Shown one piece after another: positions 1 through 13,361 of a stretch of DNA of 32,685 nucleotides. The number at the start of each line of letters is the position of its first letter. Position 1 is the stretch's first letter. The translations under genes and the position numbers were made by a program. Under the pieces are notes generated by a model that was given only the letters and a program-made list of their open reading frames with translations, had not been told where the DNA came from and did no database searches. The DNA comes from Asterionellopsis glacialis (taxonomy: Eukaryota > Bacillariophyta > Plagiogrammaphyceae > Rhaphoneidales > Asterionellopsidaceae): positions 1-32,685 of the forward strand of contig WKLE02003782.1 in the NCBI GenBank assembly GCA_014885115.2, given 5' to 3'.

Positions 1-700
1 CGAACATGGACACTACTAATAGTTATTCCCGAAAAACTACGTGGAGAGAACGTACCAACAAAGCTGGCTATCTTCGATAGGGTACCTTCTTGGGTTACCT
101 GGTAAAGGTAAACTAAACGGGACAGTAGGAATACGTAGGTAGGAACCTATCAGTAGTCCTACCTTGAGTAGGACCTCCAACCAATGGTAACCCAGGAAAT
201 AGAACTCTAGTCCTAATAGACTTCAGCCATAGCAAGAAATTGTGAAACCACGATAGGGAGTGTAATCGTGTCGGATTTTTCTAACGGCAAATTTTCAAAT
301 TCAATTTCAAATTTTCGATGGAACCTGCGCTTTCTTTTTTACCACAAGATGAAAACTGTGAGCAACAACAGTGGTTGACGCAATACATGGAAATCTCTCT
401 TTTGTTAATTCTTTGTAAACTGTCTTGAGAGGAAATTTATACTGAGAGGCGTCTCTGTTAGATTCGTCCCATTCCAAAGATTCCGTTACTGTTTGTCCCA
501 ACTGCCAAGGGTTGCAAACAACTAAAGGCGTCAAAGACGGCAATAGACAACAGGCTGAGTGGAATTGTACATGCTCTTGCTGTCGTTAGGTAGATCATAG
601 ATTTATTTCTTGCCATACTTTGTTCCAGCATCACATTCCATTTGTTTGGATTTCCCATTTGTCATCCTACTCTCGCCGATAACTTACCGGAAAACAGAGA
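1..700. other. Upstream intergenic region with a GTACC/AGGTCC-rich patch
   Basis: No convincing gene is seen here; the short minus-strand reading frames have no recognisable content. Positions about 75-220 are dense in the words GGTACC, ACCTGGTA, GTAGGTAGG, AGTCCTACC and GTAGGACCT, the same vocabulary that recurs in other intergenic stretches of this window. The last ~150 bases before 701 should hold the promoter and 5' leader of the large gene that starts at 701, but no clear core-promoter motif stands out. Confidence 0.6.
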
Positions 701-3700
701 ATGGCTTCCCTGAAAAACCTTCGTTTACCTTCGATTGATGAATCTCAAAATGACAATGTAGGAGGCTGGGATGAAACTTTTGCAGAAGATGACAGGATAC
801 CATCGTCTGTTGCAGTTGCTGCTGGAAAGAAACTTGCTTCAATTTCAACTAATGCTATAGCACACGGCTTTTCTGTATTTGGATGGGAAAAAGATGAGAA
901 GGAGCGGGATAATTGGATAGCATGGAATCAAGACTTTGCACCCCATCGTGTCCTACGAGTTTCATCCAATATTGATGGATCGGTTGTAGTAGCATCAACT
1001 GATGGAGGAACGGTTTCACTCATGAGAGGAAAAGATGGAAAGATATTGGCAACTCGAAAAGTTGGAAAGACACAAGGGTTACAATCACCAGCTGAAATCA
1101 CCTTTGTTGGTGGGGCAGATCGTTATGGAGCAAAAGATGTCCTTGCAATTCTAGTTCCGCCGGGTTCCAGTGATAGTGAGGATCAAGAACAATCATCACC
1201 ATCTCAAGTTATCTTGGTATCATCAATCGATGGTAAAAAGCTTAACGGCACAAATCCTGCAACAATTGCAGAAGCTGCGAGAAGTATGTCTATTCAGGGG
1301 TTGAATCTACAACTATCTTCAGGTACTTCTACAGAGCAACAACTAGTTTCACTGCGTGGGTGTTTCGTGAATTCAAACACTATTCGCTTTCTTGCCGTTG
1401 AAAGTACTGGATTCCTCTCAGTACATGACTACAATGTTGATTCCAGAGTTGCGACTATAGTCAAACAAAATTTAAATATCCCTGATACTTGGACCTTTGA
1501 TCCAAACTTAGGAATTGAGCTTCAATTCTGTGGTAGGGATGATGGCGGTGTATATTTTTTGATGGCGTTTCTTGTCGATTCCAAAGTAAAAATTTGTTGG
1601 ATGGAATTGAGACATCTTCACATTAGTTGTGAATACACCATGATATCATCTCCAGATCAAAAGAGGGACAGTCGACCAAAGCTTTACTGTCTAAAGCCAT
1701 TGTATTCTTGTTCTGAAGAGTCTTCGTTAGCTATTGCTGTGGCATGGAAGCCGCACGCGCCCTCTGATACAGTTATCCACGTCGTGCAAGCTGTTGTCGA
1801 TGACACAGATGGATTGACGCAGCCACATTTGATATACAAAATTCCGATCGTAGCTTCTGGTAAATCACCCTCAACCTCGGCACAATCAATTGACATTGTT
1901 AAGGTAAAACGCCACGACACTGGCCCCTACGCATTTCGGTACAAAGCTTGTTTCGGTGATGGAGTAGAAGAATGCAAAGAATTCAGATCAAAAAGTGGTA
2001 GTAATGGAGATGATGGAATGGGAATTGGACGGTTTCGCTTATTAATTGCTCAGGATAAATGTGATGATGCAGATGAACTTCTGGCTAACTTGAATGCTGT
2101 CAGTGAGTTGTCTGACAATCCGTATGCTAAGCTTCATGCATCTGAAGTTGCCTTAAAGAGACTTCAAGGAATCCTCAAAAGTGGTAATGCCTCCTCAGCT
2201 GATAATCTTTTGAATGCTAAGCATTGCCTCCGTCGTCTAGCAGCAGGAGTGGTTTCTGGTGATGAAGCTGGTATTCAGTGTTTACTCGACGCCGCCGATA
2301 GTGTTTCAGAATGGCCTGCTATGGACACCAGCGAAGTGCCACCATTTCTTGATGAGCTCTTGCAGGCCCTCTCGGCAATGACGGCTACTATTGCCAATGC
2401 CATTCCAGCAGCACCACATTCTTTGGTTCCACTTTTACAAAAGAAGAAAAAAGAAATTGAAGATCAACTGGTTGCGATGCAATGCATGGACTCAGTCCTT
2501 GAATTGAAGAATAAAAAGATCCCGTTGGAAGCTCCTTTCTCGGCCGTTAAGTCACTCGGAGATTTCTTTAATGTACTTGTCTCCGAGGGTCTCTTTTTCG
2601 TTGCTGAAAAGATGACTAGAACTCAGTGGGGGCGCGATATTCCTGGAGAAATATTGGCATCTTCGATTCTAAGTATTTCTCCGCAGAGTGATCCTCGTAG
2701 CTATGGAAGTCTTTTGGAAGATACATTGCTTCCAGGATTAAGCGTTAACCACGAAATGATGCCCTTGATTCGAACGTGGGCTTGTCGCACTGCAGATACG
2801 TTTGATGAGGATCCATCTCAAGAACTTGGATTAGATTCGTCTATTCTTCTTTTGCAGACAGTCCTTCGTGCAATTCAGAAGCTGAACATAAAAGTTCATG
2901 AGTCATTCGCGTATCATTCGCCATTTGTAGAGAGGGAAGAAAAACGACGAACATCAAGATTATCCCCAAGAAATTCTTCTTTAGATGATTCAGCGGATTT
3001 GAACTTTTCTAATTTTTCGTTTCATGCAACGCCCGAGGAACCTGCTCGTAAGAATGGCGATAATTCTGAAGGGGGTGAAAGGCCTATCCCTACTATTTTA
3101 GAGCTTGGAAAAATGAAAACTGGGGCAATGAAAAGCCGTTTGAAAGCTATTTCTAGCAAAAGTTCTAGTACGAGCTCGTTCGATGATGAGGGAGAGGACA
3201 ATGATGACAGCATTGAAATTAAACTCCGCTATGCTATGGAACTAAAAGCTGCGCGACGCTATGGATTAAAGCACAGTGAATTGACTCTCTCTGGCTATGC
3301 TCTTAACGGTGGAGCCTGTTATGTGGCAAAGAGACTTGTCAGTATCTTCTCGCGATCTGCCGTTGACGATAAGGAGCGATATACCACATTGACCAAACGT
3401 GTTCAGCCATTTTGCAATAAAGCTGGTGTCAGCTATGATGATGCCATCCTTTCTTATACAAAGGAATTATGTGACAGTAAGAGAACAAGTGAAAAGGCTA
3501 TTTTAGAAACTGCTTCCCTTTCACGCTGCTGTTCAAAGTCTTTGATAAAATGTCAAGTGGCTCTGATATCGTTTCGTGCTGCTCACCTTTGTGGTAAAGC
3601 ACCAGCATACCTGTCATCACTGTCCAAAAATGCTCTTGTCTGGGCTGCTGGGGACTCGTCCACGAGGTCGGAGCTTGAAGAGGCTATTAGATTACTCGTT

Positions 3701-6700
3701 GTTTCTGATATTGTTTTACGTTACTGTGGTTCTGGTGCGAGAGAACTCTTCCAGGTGGATAACCTTAGGCACTCTATCAAGTTACTGGATTTTGTATGTC
3801 GCCATATTATCCATACCTCGGTGCTATCAGATGCTCTTGATCTTTGCGATGCATTCACGCATCTATCTAGGGTCGATGCTTGTAGCCTTATTCTGGAACG
3901 TGCCGTCAAGGCAAATAAGGCGGATAGATGTGTACAACTTCTGTCTCAAATATATAATGATAATGACGCCCTTGCAATTGAGGTTTGTGCCCGCGTAATT
4001 TCTTTTTGTCTGGAGACAATCAGTGACTGTTCTGTGGCAATTGCTAGTGGTAGAAGGACGCATATTGCTGAAAAATTCAAACAGCAAGCAATCGCAGCAA
4101 GCTCGTCGGCATGTTCCATGATCGCTGTCATCGAATCTCTTGCGGGTCACATGAACTGCGAGCAGCACCTAGAACAATTGGGATCAAAGTCGTGGAAATC
4201 ACTTCGTTGCGAAATAGAACGAATCTCAGAACTTCAGACGCATCATTCTGTATTTCTCTCTCTTTCTGACTTACGATCTAAGTCCAAACCCTTCAAAACT
4301 GCGAAGCTCTTGTTGAAACCTGTTATTGAAGCTTATCAAGAAGATGATGATCAGATCAAACGAAGTTCTTTTGCCTTGGCCCGCAGAGGATGTTCCCTGT
4401 TATTTGGCAATGATCAAGCTGGGCTTTCGCAGTTTTGGTTTGGTGCCATTGGAGATGCGGCTCGTCAACTTACCAAGCCATCCGATGGACGTCTTTGTGT
4501 GGAGCTACTTGGCGCAGCGGGCTTACTAGATGAACTGGAGAGGGAAGAAGCAGTTCATGTAGTTCTATCGGTAGCACTAGCTCTTTGTATCCAGGCATTC
4601 AAGGCCACAGCTAGTAGTACGGATCGAAGAGATATCATCATTTCTGGAATGAAATATGTTGTCAGGGCCTCCTCGTTGATGCATGATTATGCTCTGGTTG
4701 GATGCTCTCGGAAGACTTTACCTGCCGTTGTATCTCTTGGAAGTCTCACTGATATTGTAACCCAAGTTCTCACACGAGCTGACGAAGGTATTGGTGAAAT
4801 TTTGGACAAATTTAGGGTTGCCTTAAACTGGGAAGCGAATAAGAAGAGAGAGCCACTCGGATCAGTGAGTGAAGTTGGCTGCAACCATATTGATAATCAT
4901 AGTGAGCGACAATTCCCTAAGAAAATTGGACTTCATCCTACGTGGTATGTTGGTGATGGGCTGTTGCTTCCTCCATCAGAAGCACTTTCTTGTTCCTTAG
5001 CCTACTGTAGGGAGTTATTGGGTGGAAGTCCTTCCGTCAGTGGAACTCAAGTTTTGCATAACTTCCTTGGGGTGAAAGGTGCGCACTCTGTTGCACTTCG
5101 GTTGTTATGCAATTCAAATTCGATTCGACTTTCCCGTTTTCCATCGTCCAACCTTTCAGAAAACGACTCTGTTGCCAACCAAGACACAGTCCGGAATCTC
5201 GCTGAACGCAGCCTCGGAGGGTCAGGTAATGGTATCACCGCGGCAGTAATTGACTCTCAAATGGCGGTTTCTTTTCTCCTCGCATTGCCGATAAAGCTAG
5301 CTTTTAAGGTAAGCAATTTTGTGCGGATGACCGCGACATTTTATTTGGTCGTTTCTCAACATCGTGTCTTTTTCGTATTTGCTGCAGCTTTACAAGTCAT
5401 CTCTACCAACGGCCATGAGTCGCCGTGACTTTGCAAGAGTCGTTGTCTTAGCAAATATTGGGGCAAAGTCGGGTGCTACAGAAAATATGGGTTGGACAAG
5501 GCAAACCACATTTGTGTCTCAGTGTCGTCATCTTGCCAAGAAGGCACGGTGGTGGAAACTTCTTCAGGTCCATCAAGTTGACTTTGATCCTCGTACTTTT
5601 GATGACCATTCCTCCTCCGACACTTCCGATAATGGAAAAGCTGGCGACATAGCATACATAGCATCGCTTCTTCCAGCCCTTATAGAAAAATCATCCACCT
5701 GTCTACATTCTCCAGAAGCAGTAAGAAACCTTGCATCCAAATTTGTCGCTTCATTCGGGCTAAACACGTACCTTGCTCCACAAAAACACGTTGAGTATCT
5801 ACTTTCTTGTCCTCCAATCGATCGTCCCGGAGATAATATTGATATTGTTCTCCTTGGAGATAATCGTGAGAGTCACCATGCTGACATTCGACATAACGTC
5901 GTCCTTTGTGAACGTACTGCGAAAGAATCACTGAAGCTTCTGCCTTCTGCGATGGCGAGATCTGCAGTTCTACGCAGATGTGTGGTGGAACTCGAGAAAA
6001 ATTCGTCTCATTACACCAACTACGAACGTCATGCCTCCCTCCTTTCAATTTATCACACAGAGTTGTCAGTGGTTGTAGAGCAAAGTCGAAAGCAACAAAC
6101 GTCAAACCTTGCAGCTTTCAAGGAAGAGTTGGAACTTATAGATAGACGACGAGATGCACTTGCTATCCTCTCGTCTTTTTTCCAGGGGGGAAAGAAATTG
6201 GAAAGGCCCGACTTTCCAAAGTTCTTTTTGCCTCTTCCTGTTCCTTTCAATCCTGAAGAAAAAATGTCTGGTTCGACGGTTGCCAACAGGCTCTCCGTGC
6301 TCGGGCTTAGAGATGAAAACGACGATCATACTTTTGATCCTTTGGATGCTCTACGAGTGTTCCTTTTGTCAAACCTTGACAATGCAACAGCAACAGCTCT
6401 TGCTCCATTATGCCTTTCGATCGGGGTTCCCAGAGGTTTCATTCACGCTCGCTCCCTTGTATATCGTTTCAAAATTGCCTCCTCGCAAAAGGGCGCAGTG
6501 CCTTCTGTTGAGAGTGATGTTCTCCCGGTTGTCAATAGATTGCACTCCGCGCGTGATAAGACAGATCTAGCTGAGTGGTGTGCAAACCAGTATAGAGATA
6601 ACAGCAAAGAGAAACTCACCTGCTTGGAACACTCCTTAGCTTTTGCCCTTCAGGCGTCTAGCGAAGCAGAGCAACGTAGAGCCCGTGGTGTTAGAAATGA

Positions 6701-8639
6701 TAAAAAGCTCGCCGAAGAAGAACATGAGGCGTTAGACACCGTCAAGAGAATAAGCGAAAACAAATCGGTGCTTCATGACAAATTGGTAATTGACCGCCAA
6801 CTCTGTGTCCAGGACCTTGGCTCACCGGGCCAAGTAAGTGTTGTTTACCAAGTCATGCATGATCTGAAGAATCGCATGCAAAGTAAATGTAATGAGGAAC
6901 GATCTCCTGAAAATCTTGTCCAATTTCTGCTTTCAGAGGCATCTCTGCTTGTAGCCGAAGCCTCCCTCAATGAAAAGTTGGCATGTTCTGTCTCTCATTT
7001 CCGCCACCTAGCATCAGCTGTCCATGAAGGCTGCAAAGTCCTTGCTGATCAGCATTCCCATGTTCACGCTGGCCATATTGCTCGAAACTTGGCACGAAGA
7101 TGGCTAGTACATGGAGATGAAAAAATGTCAGCAGCAAAATCTGATAAAGCCTCCTCTATCAATGAAGATATTAAGCGCAATAAAGGAGACGTCTCATTGT
7201 CAATTGTTGAAGACGATACAATGGAATTTGTCATGGATCTCAACAGTCTTGGGGAAGTCCTTCAGGACGACGTTGGTTCATCCTCCCATTTTAAAGCTGT
7301 CGATCAGATTACCACCAGCGAAGAATCCTCTTCTCTCAAAGTCAATGGGTCTTCTAGAGAGGCTTCTGAATATGCTTGTAGACGAGTAGCACTTCGAATT
7401 GCGTTTGCAATGTCATTTGCTGAAGAGTTTCACTCCCTTGAGCAGGGTGATGTAGACAAAGAAAATGCAAACTCAAGCTTAAATACCCGGGCCGTCCCAA
7501 AGAGTTCTAAGACTAGCAAATCGTCGTTACTATCGCAAATCGCCACAAGTAAACAAACCGGTCAGAATAAAAATGTTCTTGAGCACACAAAAGAGTTGCT
7601 CCGAGTAGTTTTCGCTCAATCGGGTGGATCGTCTTGGGTTTCTTCTACCAAATCTTTGCTGGGATCAAGTGGAGAGCCATCTTTAAGTCAGGAGGAAGAG
7701 ACAAGAAATACAATTACCTTTGCAATGCGTTATCGTGCACTGCGCACTGTTTCTATACTTTGTCCCCAAGAAGCTTTGGATAGAGTCATTAGAGAAGAGG
7801 GTTACTTGTCGAACACAAGTGGCCGGACGGGTTGCACATTGAAGAAGTGTGCTTTCGGTTCATTTGTGGCGAAAGAAATTGAGGAGATGGGGCTGCCGCT
7901 TCCTCATTCTGACTTGTCGCAGTTGAGTACAATGCATTTTCCCTCGTATGCGCGAGCATTGTGGAGACACCACATTTCTGGTGACACACCAAAAGGAAGG
8001 CTTCTTCTCTTATTGCTTGAAATGACCCTCAAGGAAGATACTGTTAGCGATAAAGCATTGGTTGTTTCAACTATGGATACTATGTCAAATTTAGACTTGC
8101 CTAGGAGTCTGATAATCGGCTGTGAGCAAATTGATGCATTTCGAAGGCGTTCTGTTCCAACTGAGTTCGAAGCACTATTTCATGAAATCAATGAAGTTTT
8201 CTCGAAGGCAATTACAAATGCAGCCCGATCCGTTTTCGGCGAAATTCACGAGAAGTGTTCTTCTGCTGATCCTTGCGTTGATGTGGTACCAACATTGCTG
8301 GCTGTGCAAAGAGTTGGAACAGTTGTTGAGCATTTTGTTGATGTCAAAGGCGGAGAAGAGCGGTTACGGCAGTTTATTCAAGTATTAATGAAAATCTTGC
8401 CAAATGCTAAGAACGAAGAATTATGCGATGGTCTTGCGGTGATTGCACTAAGCGCCATATCTCGACTTCAGGACCGGAAGCAACTCTTTTTGCAGCTTTC
8501 CAGGTTTCAGTGTGGACAAAAGGCGTTGCAGGTTCGATTTCCTCGCCTTGAGAGCGTTCAAGAAGACGACAAGGAGGAGAGCAAATCTCTTCTCTTTTTA
8601 GCAAAACGCTTGGATTTCTCTTTTATGTACAGGTCTTGA
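701..8639 (+). CDS. Very large beta-propeller/alpha-solenoid protein, probably Rod/KNTC1-like (RZZ kinetochore complex)
   Basis: Two exons, 701-5308 and 5388-8639, joined across a 79-nt intron (AAG|GTAAGC donor, polypyrimidine tract, GCTGCAG acceptor) in phase 0, give 2,619 residues. Residues ~1-430 look like a WD/beta-propeller. From ~440 the protein is helical (start GRFRLLIAQDKCDDADELL), with an acidic Ser-rich linker at ~745-840. A following segment (AARRYGLKHSEL, then SYDDAILSYTKELC, then a stretch around LFQVDNLRHSIKLLDFVCRHI) resembles the helical body of Rod/KNTC1. Human KNTC1 is about 2,200 residues, so the size fits. In the known family Rod works with Zwilch and ZW10 at unattached kinetochores in the spindle checkpoint and dynein recruitment. 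The relatives NBAS and Sec39, which share architecture and tether ER vesicles, are the main alternative. Assignment is by motif memory, not alignment. The stop codon lies inside a 36-bp tandem duplication. Confidence 0.62.
5309..5387 (+). other. Spliceosomal intron of the Rod-like gene
   Basis: Donor GGTAAGCA and acceptor TTTGCTGCAG bound a 79-nt sequence. Reading through it in the exon 1 frame reaches a stop at 5428, whereas splicing restores one phase-0 frame: exon 1 is 4,608 nt and exon 2 begins CTTTACAAGTCATC. This is the only intron needed to explain the two long reading frames. Confidence 0.85.
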
Positions 8640-8674
8640 AAACGCTTGGGTTTCTCTTTTGTGTACGGGTCTTA
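8603..8674 (+). repeat. 36-bp tandem duplication across a stop codon
   Basis: Unit 1 is 8603-8638 and unit 2 is 8639-8674; they differ at four sites, all A/G transitions. The unit is 12 codons long, so unit 2 stays in frame behind the TGA at 8637-8639 and ends in TAA at 8673-8675. Translated, the protein ends KRLDFSFMYRS and the downstream copy reads KRLGFSFVYGS. Confidence 0.9.
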
Positions 8675-10603
8675 AAAACACTAGTCTAAGTGTATTTCCA
8701 ACGAAAATTTGCTAGTTCCTTACTACTACGATATAATATATCAATTGAGCCAATTTATTTGTTTTGCACTTGTTATTGCAATATTGTAGCTGGTTCATTC
8801 CCACATCATGCTCTGAACTTTTTCTGCTAGCATATTTCTCCTCCAATACTTGAAGAATAATACCTAATCTGAATAAATACTAATGGGTACCTACTACCTG
8901 GAGATCCAATTTTTTTCCCAGCCAATAATTAAGGTGCTCATGTCTAGACTGAAAATTCTGTGCATTGGCTAAACAAAACAACACCAGGAGCTAAATTCTT
9001 TTCTGTTTTTGTCTTCTGAAATTTCAGTTATAAGTCCAATTAAGAGGAGTTATGAGATTATGATAACCAGAGTCTGATTCTATAAGACATTTGCTATTAT
9101 TTGACCCAAACTCTGTATCAACTGATACAATGTTTCATAAAAATTTGATTTGAATCCTTGTCTAACATGAACTAGCTTCATAAATAAAAATTGATTTTTA
9201 CAAAGTTTTGAAATGTATTTTAGTTAGAGCTATAAAATATAGTTGGATCTCTAGATAGTATTAGTTCATAAATAATTTGGGCTTGCAGTAGATGTTTGTC
9301 CCATCCTATTGCTTGTTGTGGAAGCATACTGATGTTGTAGTATAATTTTAATAGGTAATTCTAAAGATGCATTCAAACTAATCAGATCCAATAGAGTAAT
9401 TTTCCATTTCACTGTACAAAAACATTCACATGCAAAAGCTGCAATATTGTTCCAAGAACTAAAAGTGGGGGGCAGTGAGAGTACAAGTATTATAAATTGT
9501 AGTAGTTTTCTGATGTTCTTCTCACATAGAACACATGGTTATTACAGTACTAACATATTATATTAAAAAGAATTATTTGTTTAAAGCATCCTAGTACTGG
9601 GAAGTTCAAGATTTATCAGGTGATACCAGTTATGTGTCTTGTCACCCTACATCCAGTATGATGGAGCTGCAGGATCCCCTAGTATTCATCTACATCTATT
9701 AAGCCAAAAATTCACACCATCCACCCCATTTGTTTATGTGAAAAAAGTTTTTGTATTATACACACTACTTACTTTGCTATAGTAGTCCTGAAAGGGGGTA
9801 ATGAATAAATGATTCATTGGCATAGTCTTGTTTTTAAACAGAACTTAATGACCATAATCCTTTAGTTATTATTATTATCAAGCATTTTGCTTGTCTTGTT
9901 TTACTTCAATGTACAACTGTTAGACATGTTTGTTCCTTTCCCTGTACTTCATTTCTTTATCAGCTGGGGAGTATAAATTGATTCTCTTTTTTGAAGGATT
10001 GAGATTAGTTTGTGATTTGCTGCAGTGAGTAAAATCCTTATATGCTTATGATTTGGCACCTTTTTATGTTCTTTTTCTGCAAAAAAAACAATTTTATGCT
10101 TTTAATTGAATTATCCTTATTGTTCTTCTTAGCATATTTTTTCCTGCCCTTGCCTAACACAGATTTTATGGTATCTGGTATCTGGACCACCACAATAATG
10201 TCACCTTATAGTTGTTGTTCCTTAGTGTCTACTATGGTGACTATAACTGAAAGAGTCCAATGTTCATACCAATCTTTAGCTCAACTGTCAGTTTTCTTTG
10301 CATCAATTATGTCTTCTTGTTACTAAGTAATTTTATCCAGTTTTCTCTCAAGTGCACAGAATCTTTTTGACAGGTATGTGATAGAAGAACATTTCAACAA
10401 AACATTGTGAATCAGCCTATGCTGCTTTCAGATAGTTATGCCACCATGTCTCACTTATCTTAAGAAATATAGAAACTGTTGATCCTTGTATTTACTATAA
10501 AGCATCATTCTTTTTCTTATTAAATTTGTTCATCTTAAAGTTGCCTCTACCTGAGAAATTCTATATCAAGTTATTGCAAATGAGATATCATAGACAAGAT
10601 ACA
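8675..10603. other. Gene-less AT-rich stretch with no CpG after 8731
   Basis: No supportable coding region is present. The sequence is roughly one-third GC and rich in TG and CA. After the CG at 8729 there is no CG dinucleotide at all through this stretch. It probably represents heavily decayed mobile DNA, but I recognise no element in it. Confidence 0.6.
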
Positions 10604-10926
10604 CAGTTCACACTCAGCAATAAGCAACAATGCATTACTTAGGCAGGCCTGAAATTTGTTTAAACAATAACCAACTTCAAGCTTCAAGCCTCTGATTGTT
10701 GCTCATTTGGCACATTTGATTTCTGACTGGTATGCTACATTGGTCTTGGGAATAAGCAAAATTCATTGACTAAATTCATTTTTTTTATTTCAGAAGTTTT
10801 TATTGGATGACATCATAGTGTCATCATAATACAATAAGCAACATTGCTTATTTCACACTTAGATTTTTGTAAATATTTAAGCAATGCCAAATTGGACCAT
10901 TGCTTGTTGTTGGTGGGTGTGGACTG
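10604..10926. repeat. MITE-like element, copy A
   Basis: The left end reads CAGTTCACACTCAGCAATAA. The right end, reverse-complemented, reads CAGTCCACACCCACCAACAA, so the 323-bp unit has imperfect terminal inverted repeats ending CAGTyCACACyCA. The interior holds the near-palindrome AATAAGCAACATTGCTTATT (10833-10852). It has no coding capacity. A clear target-site duplication was not found. A diverged second copy lies at about 13639-13912. Confidence 0.6.
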
Positions 10927-13260
10927 TTATGACTAAGTGGGAAAAGCATCAGTTTCTTCAAATAGTACAAGAGATGTCCAGTTGATCCTTGATGGTGGTG
11001 CTGATTTGTTTAAGCTCTTCTACTATATTTCAAGTGAAATTTACCACCTTACATGAATCCTATTAGATGATGAAAGATCTTTGTTTGTTTGACAAAAGTT
11101 ACAATTTTTTGAAAATATTAAGTAAAGTTTACCTAAAAGGATGACATCTTACAAAATCACAAGTAAGCAACATTGCTAAGGTCAAGCTTGAAAAAATGTC
11201 CAATATAAGCAATTTCAAGCTTGCCAAAAATAGGCTTTATTGCTTATCACTGGGTGTGAACTGTATTTTTTTAAAATACCATCAACTCCTTTCTACTCTT
11301 GAACCTTATTGGTACCTGAAAAAGTTTCTGTTACTTCTTTTCATTAATATGAGTCTTAATTTGATGGGACTACAATGTTCAACACACATACTTTCACTAT
11401 AGGCTTTATCTTCTTTGTGCATGTGGTCTCACTTAAATCTGCTAGTGTAATTCTCTTTCTAAGAAAACAATGTTGAAAAATTCAATTGTTGAGCTCACAC
11501 ATGTTTGTTCTCACATCTGGTTGTTGAATCAATAGAGTTTCACATTTAAACTCTATCATTTTAGAGTGGGACTTTGTGTTAGTAGACTATAGAAGTGAAG
11601 GAAAAGCAAATCAAAGATTTGCAAAGAACAGTACAAAAAAATCAAGGTGTCACTAGTAACATACTATATACATGTATAGTAATAATTACAATTAAATCAA
11701 ACAGGGAGAATAAAATCTATCTTTAGGAGGGTGCCCTCTGTGTACCAAATGCTTTAGTACTATCAATAGAAGGTACAATGGACCAGGAATGGTTTTTTGT
11801 GCACACAGAAGTTGGAAACCATGGGTGTTATTATTTTTTAAGGTTTAGAGGAGTTTGGTATTTCAAATTGGGATTAGTAGTAATATTGAATACAAAGAAT
11901 ATTTCATCAACTTTTTGATAGCATCAACTTCTGATGGAATCTTTGAGTTATTGAGTTCTTTGCATTAAATCCATAGGTTTCCAGTGACAGATACACTTCA
12001 AAAATGCAATATGATTACTATTGTTACTTTTTTGGTAGACCAAACTCATTGTGAAATTATAATACAGAGACACCAGATATGGTGTTCAATGCAAATATAA
12101 CAAAATTATGTCCATGTCCCTAAAATAAACTCCAAATTCCAGAACAAGCAATGAACTTTGTAATTGTGGTGTCACCTCATTCTATGTTGCTATTACCAGC
12201 TTAGTCATATTATGAGTTTATCTGTTCTTGAGAAGTAATTGAACAACCTTGTTTGTTTTTGTAAGAAATTTTATTTTCAAGCTATTTTAGCAACAGCATG
12301 TTTGGCACAACTCGCATATCCAAATGGATGTGCTTCCAAAACTTAAAATCATGATTCTGTTAAATAAAAACTTTCTAACTCATACATTTATTGTAGCAGG
12401 AATCCTATCTTATTCATCTAAATAAGATTTGATAATTGTTTGTATCAATAATTTCACAAAAATCAGTATCTCTGAAGATTCACAGATCCAGCTATTGATA
12501 GGAGATTTTCATTGATTGCAGGAGTAGGAGAACACATTTATAACAGCCTATCTAATAAGCAAAAAAAACTTATCATTGTTGCATTTATTTAAATCATTGA
12601 TTACTATTTGAGACTTCTTATTTATGTGAAAAATCATATCAGTTCCCATTTTTGCCTAGAAAAATAACTGCACTTTATTCTTTAGAAGAAAAAGTTATCT
12701 AGTTCAAGAAGTCTGTAGTAAAAGTAGATTGTTTTGAGATTTTTAAATCAATTACAACCAAAAGGTTTCCAAGTACAATTAAATTCTTGTTTGAGGTGTG
12801 ATTTATATCAGTACTTAAAAAGGTAGATACTTTTGTATATTATGCTAAGCCAGAATATTGAAGAGCCAAAAGAGTATAGTATGGTACCTTGTTGTTGTTC
12901 ATTACTAGCTTATCATAAGAGAGTACACACTTTAAAAAACCACCAAAAAAAAAATAACATGATGAGCTTTCCCCCCTCAAAACTGACTACCCCTAGTCAC
13001 AACAAGAGTTGTTGCACCAAAAAATGTAAGAACAATCAACCAAACATAATGGCACAAAAAAGAAAAAGATGCAAAAACAACCAACCAAGTGTAATAATGA
13101 AGAATGGAAATGGTAAGAACAAGGATACTGTTTAACTATTTGAATATTGTTGTTGGAAAAGGAAAGAGATGTTGGTCACATGACATTGTTCATGGCTAGT
13201 AAGATGATGTGCTGTAGGTAAGACAGTTGATCTTTTTGTCTTGACTAATATTTGGGTGCA
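10927..13260. other. Gene-less AT-rich stretch
   Basis: Apart from the partial repeat at 11160-11263 I see no feature that can be supported. The reading frame at 12833-13135 is Lys/Asn-rich (CKNNQP appears twice) and has no family resemblance, so I do not call it a gene. The only CG of the desert lies here, at 12313. Confidence 0.5.
11160..11263. repeat. MITE-like element, partial copy C
   Basis: This stretch repeats the interior words GTAAGCAACATTGCTAAGG and AAGCTTG. It ends with GGGTGTGAACTG at 11252-11263, whose reverse complement CAGTTCACACCC matches the terminus of copy A. Only this right half is recognisable. Confidence 0.45.
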
Positions 13261-13267
13261 CAGAAAA

Positions 13268-13361
13268 CCTGATTCTTTTTTCTGAATTTTTTGTAGACCT
13301 GATTCTTTTTTAATCCACAAAAAGAATCAGATGGGTGGATGGTCAAGACTAAAGAATCAGG
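13268..13361. repeat. Direct and inverted copies of CTGATTCTTT
   Basis: CCTGATTCTTTTT occurs at 13268-13280 and 13298-13310. The inverse AAAAAGAATCAG is at 13319-13330, and AAAGAATCAGG at 13351-13361. The cluster can fold into a hairpin and may mark the edge of an element. Confidence 0.6.

Noticed and set aside
8528..8545. GGTTCGATTTCC resembling a tRNA B box
   Set aside because: Lies inside the coding exon of the Rod-like gene and no cloverleaf can be drawn around it.
10042..10326. 94-codon hydrophobic frame
   Set aside because: Phe/Leu/Ser-rich reading of T-rich DNA; no conserved features.
12833..13135. 100-codon Lys/Asn-rich frame
   Set aside because: Low-complexity composition in an AT-rich, CpG-free stretch, no family resemblance, no supporting signals.
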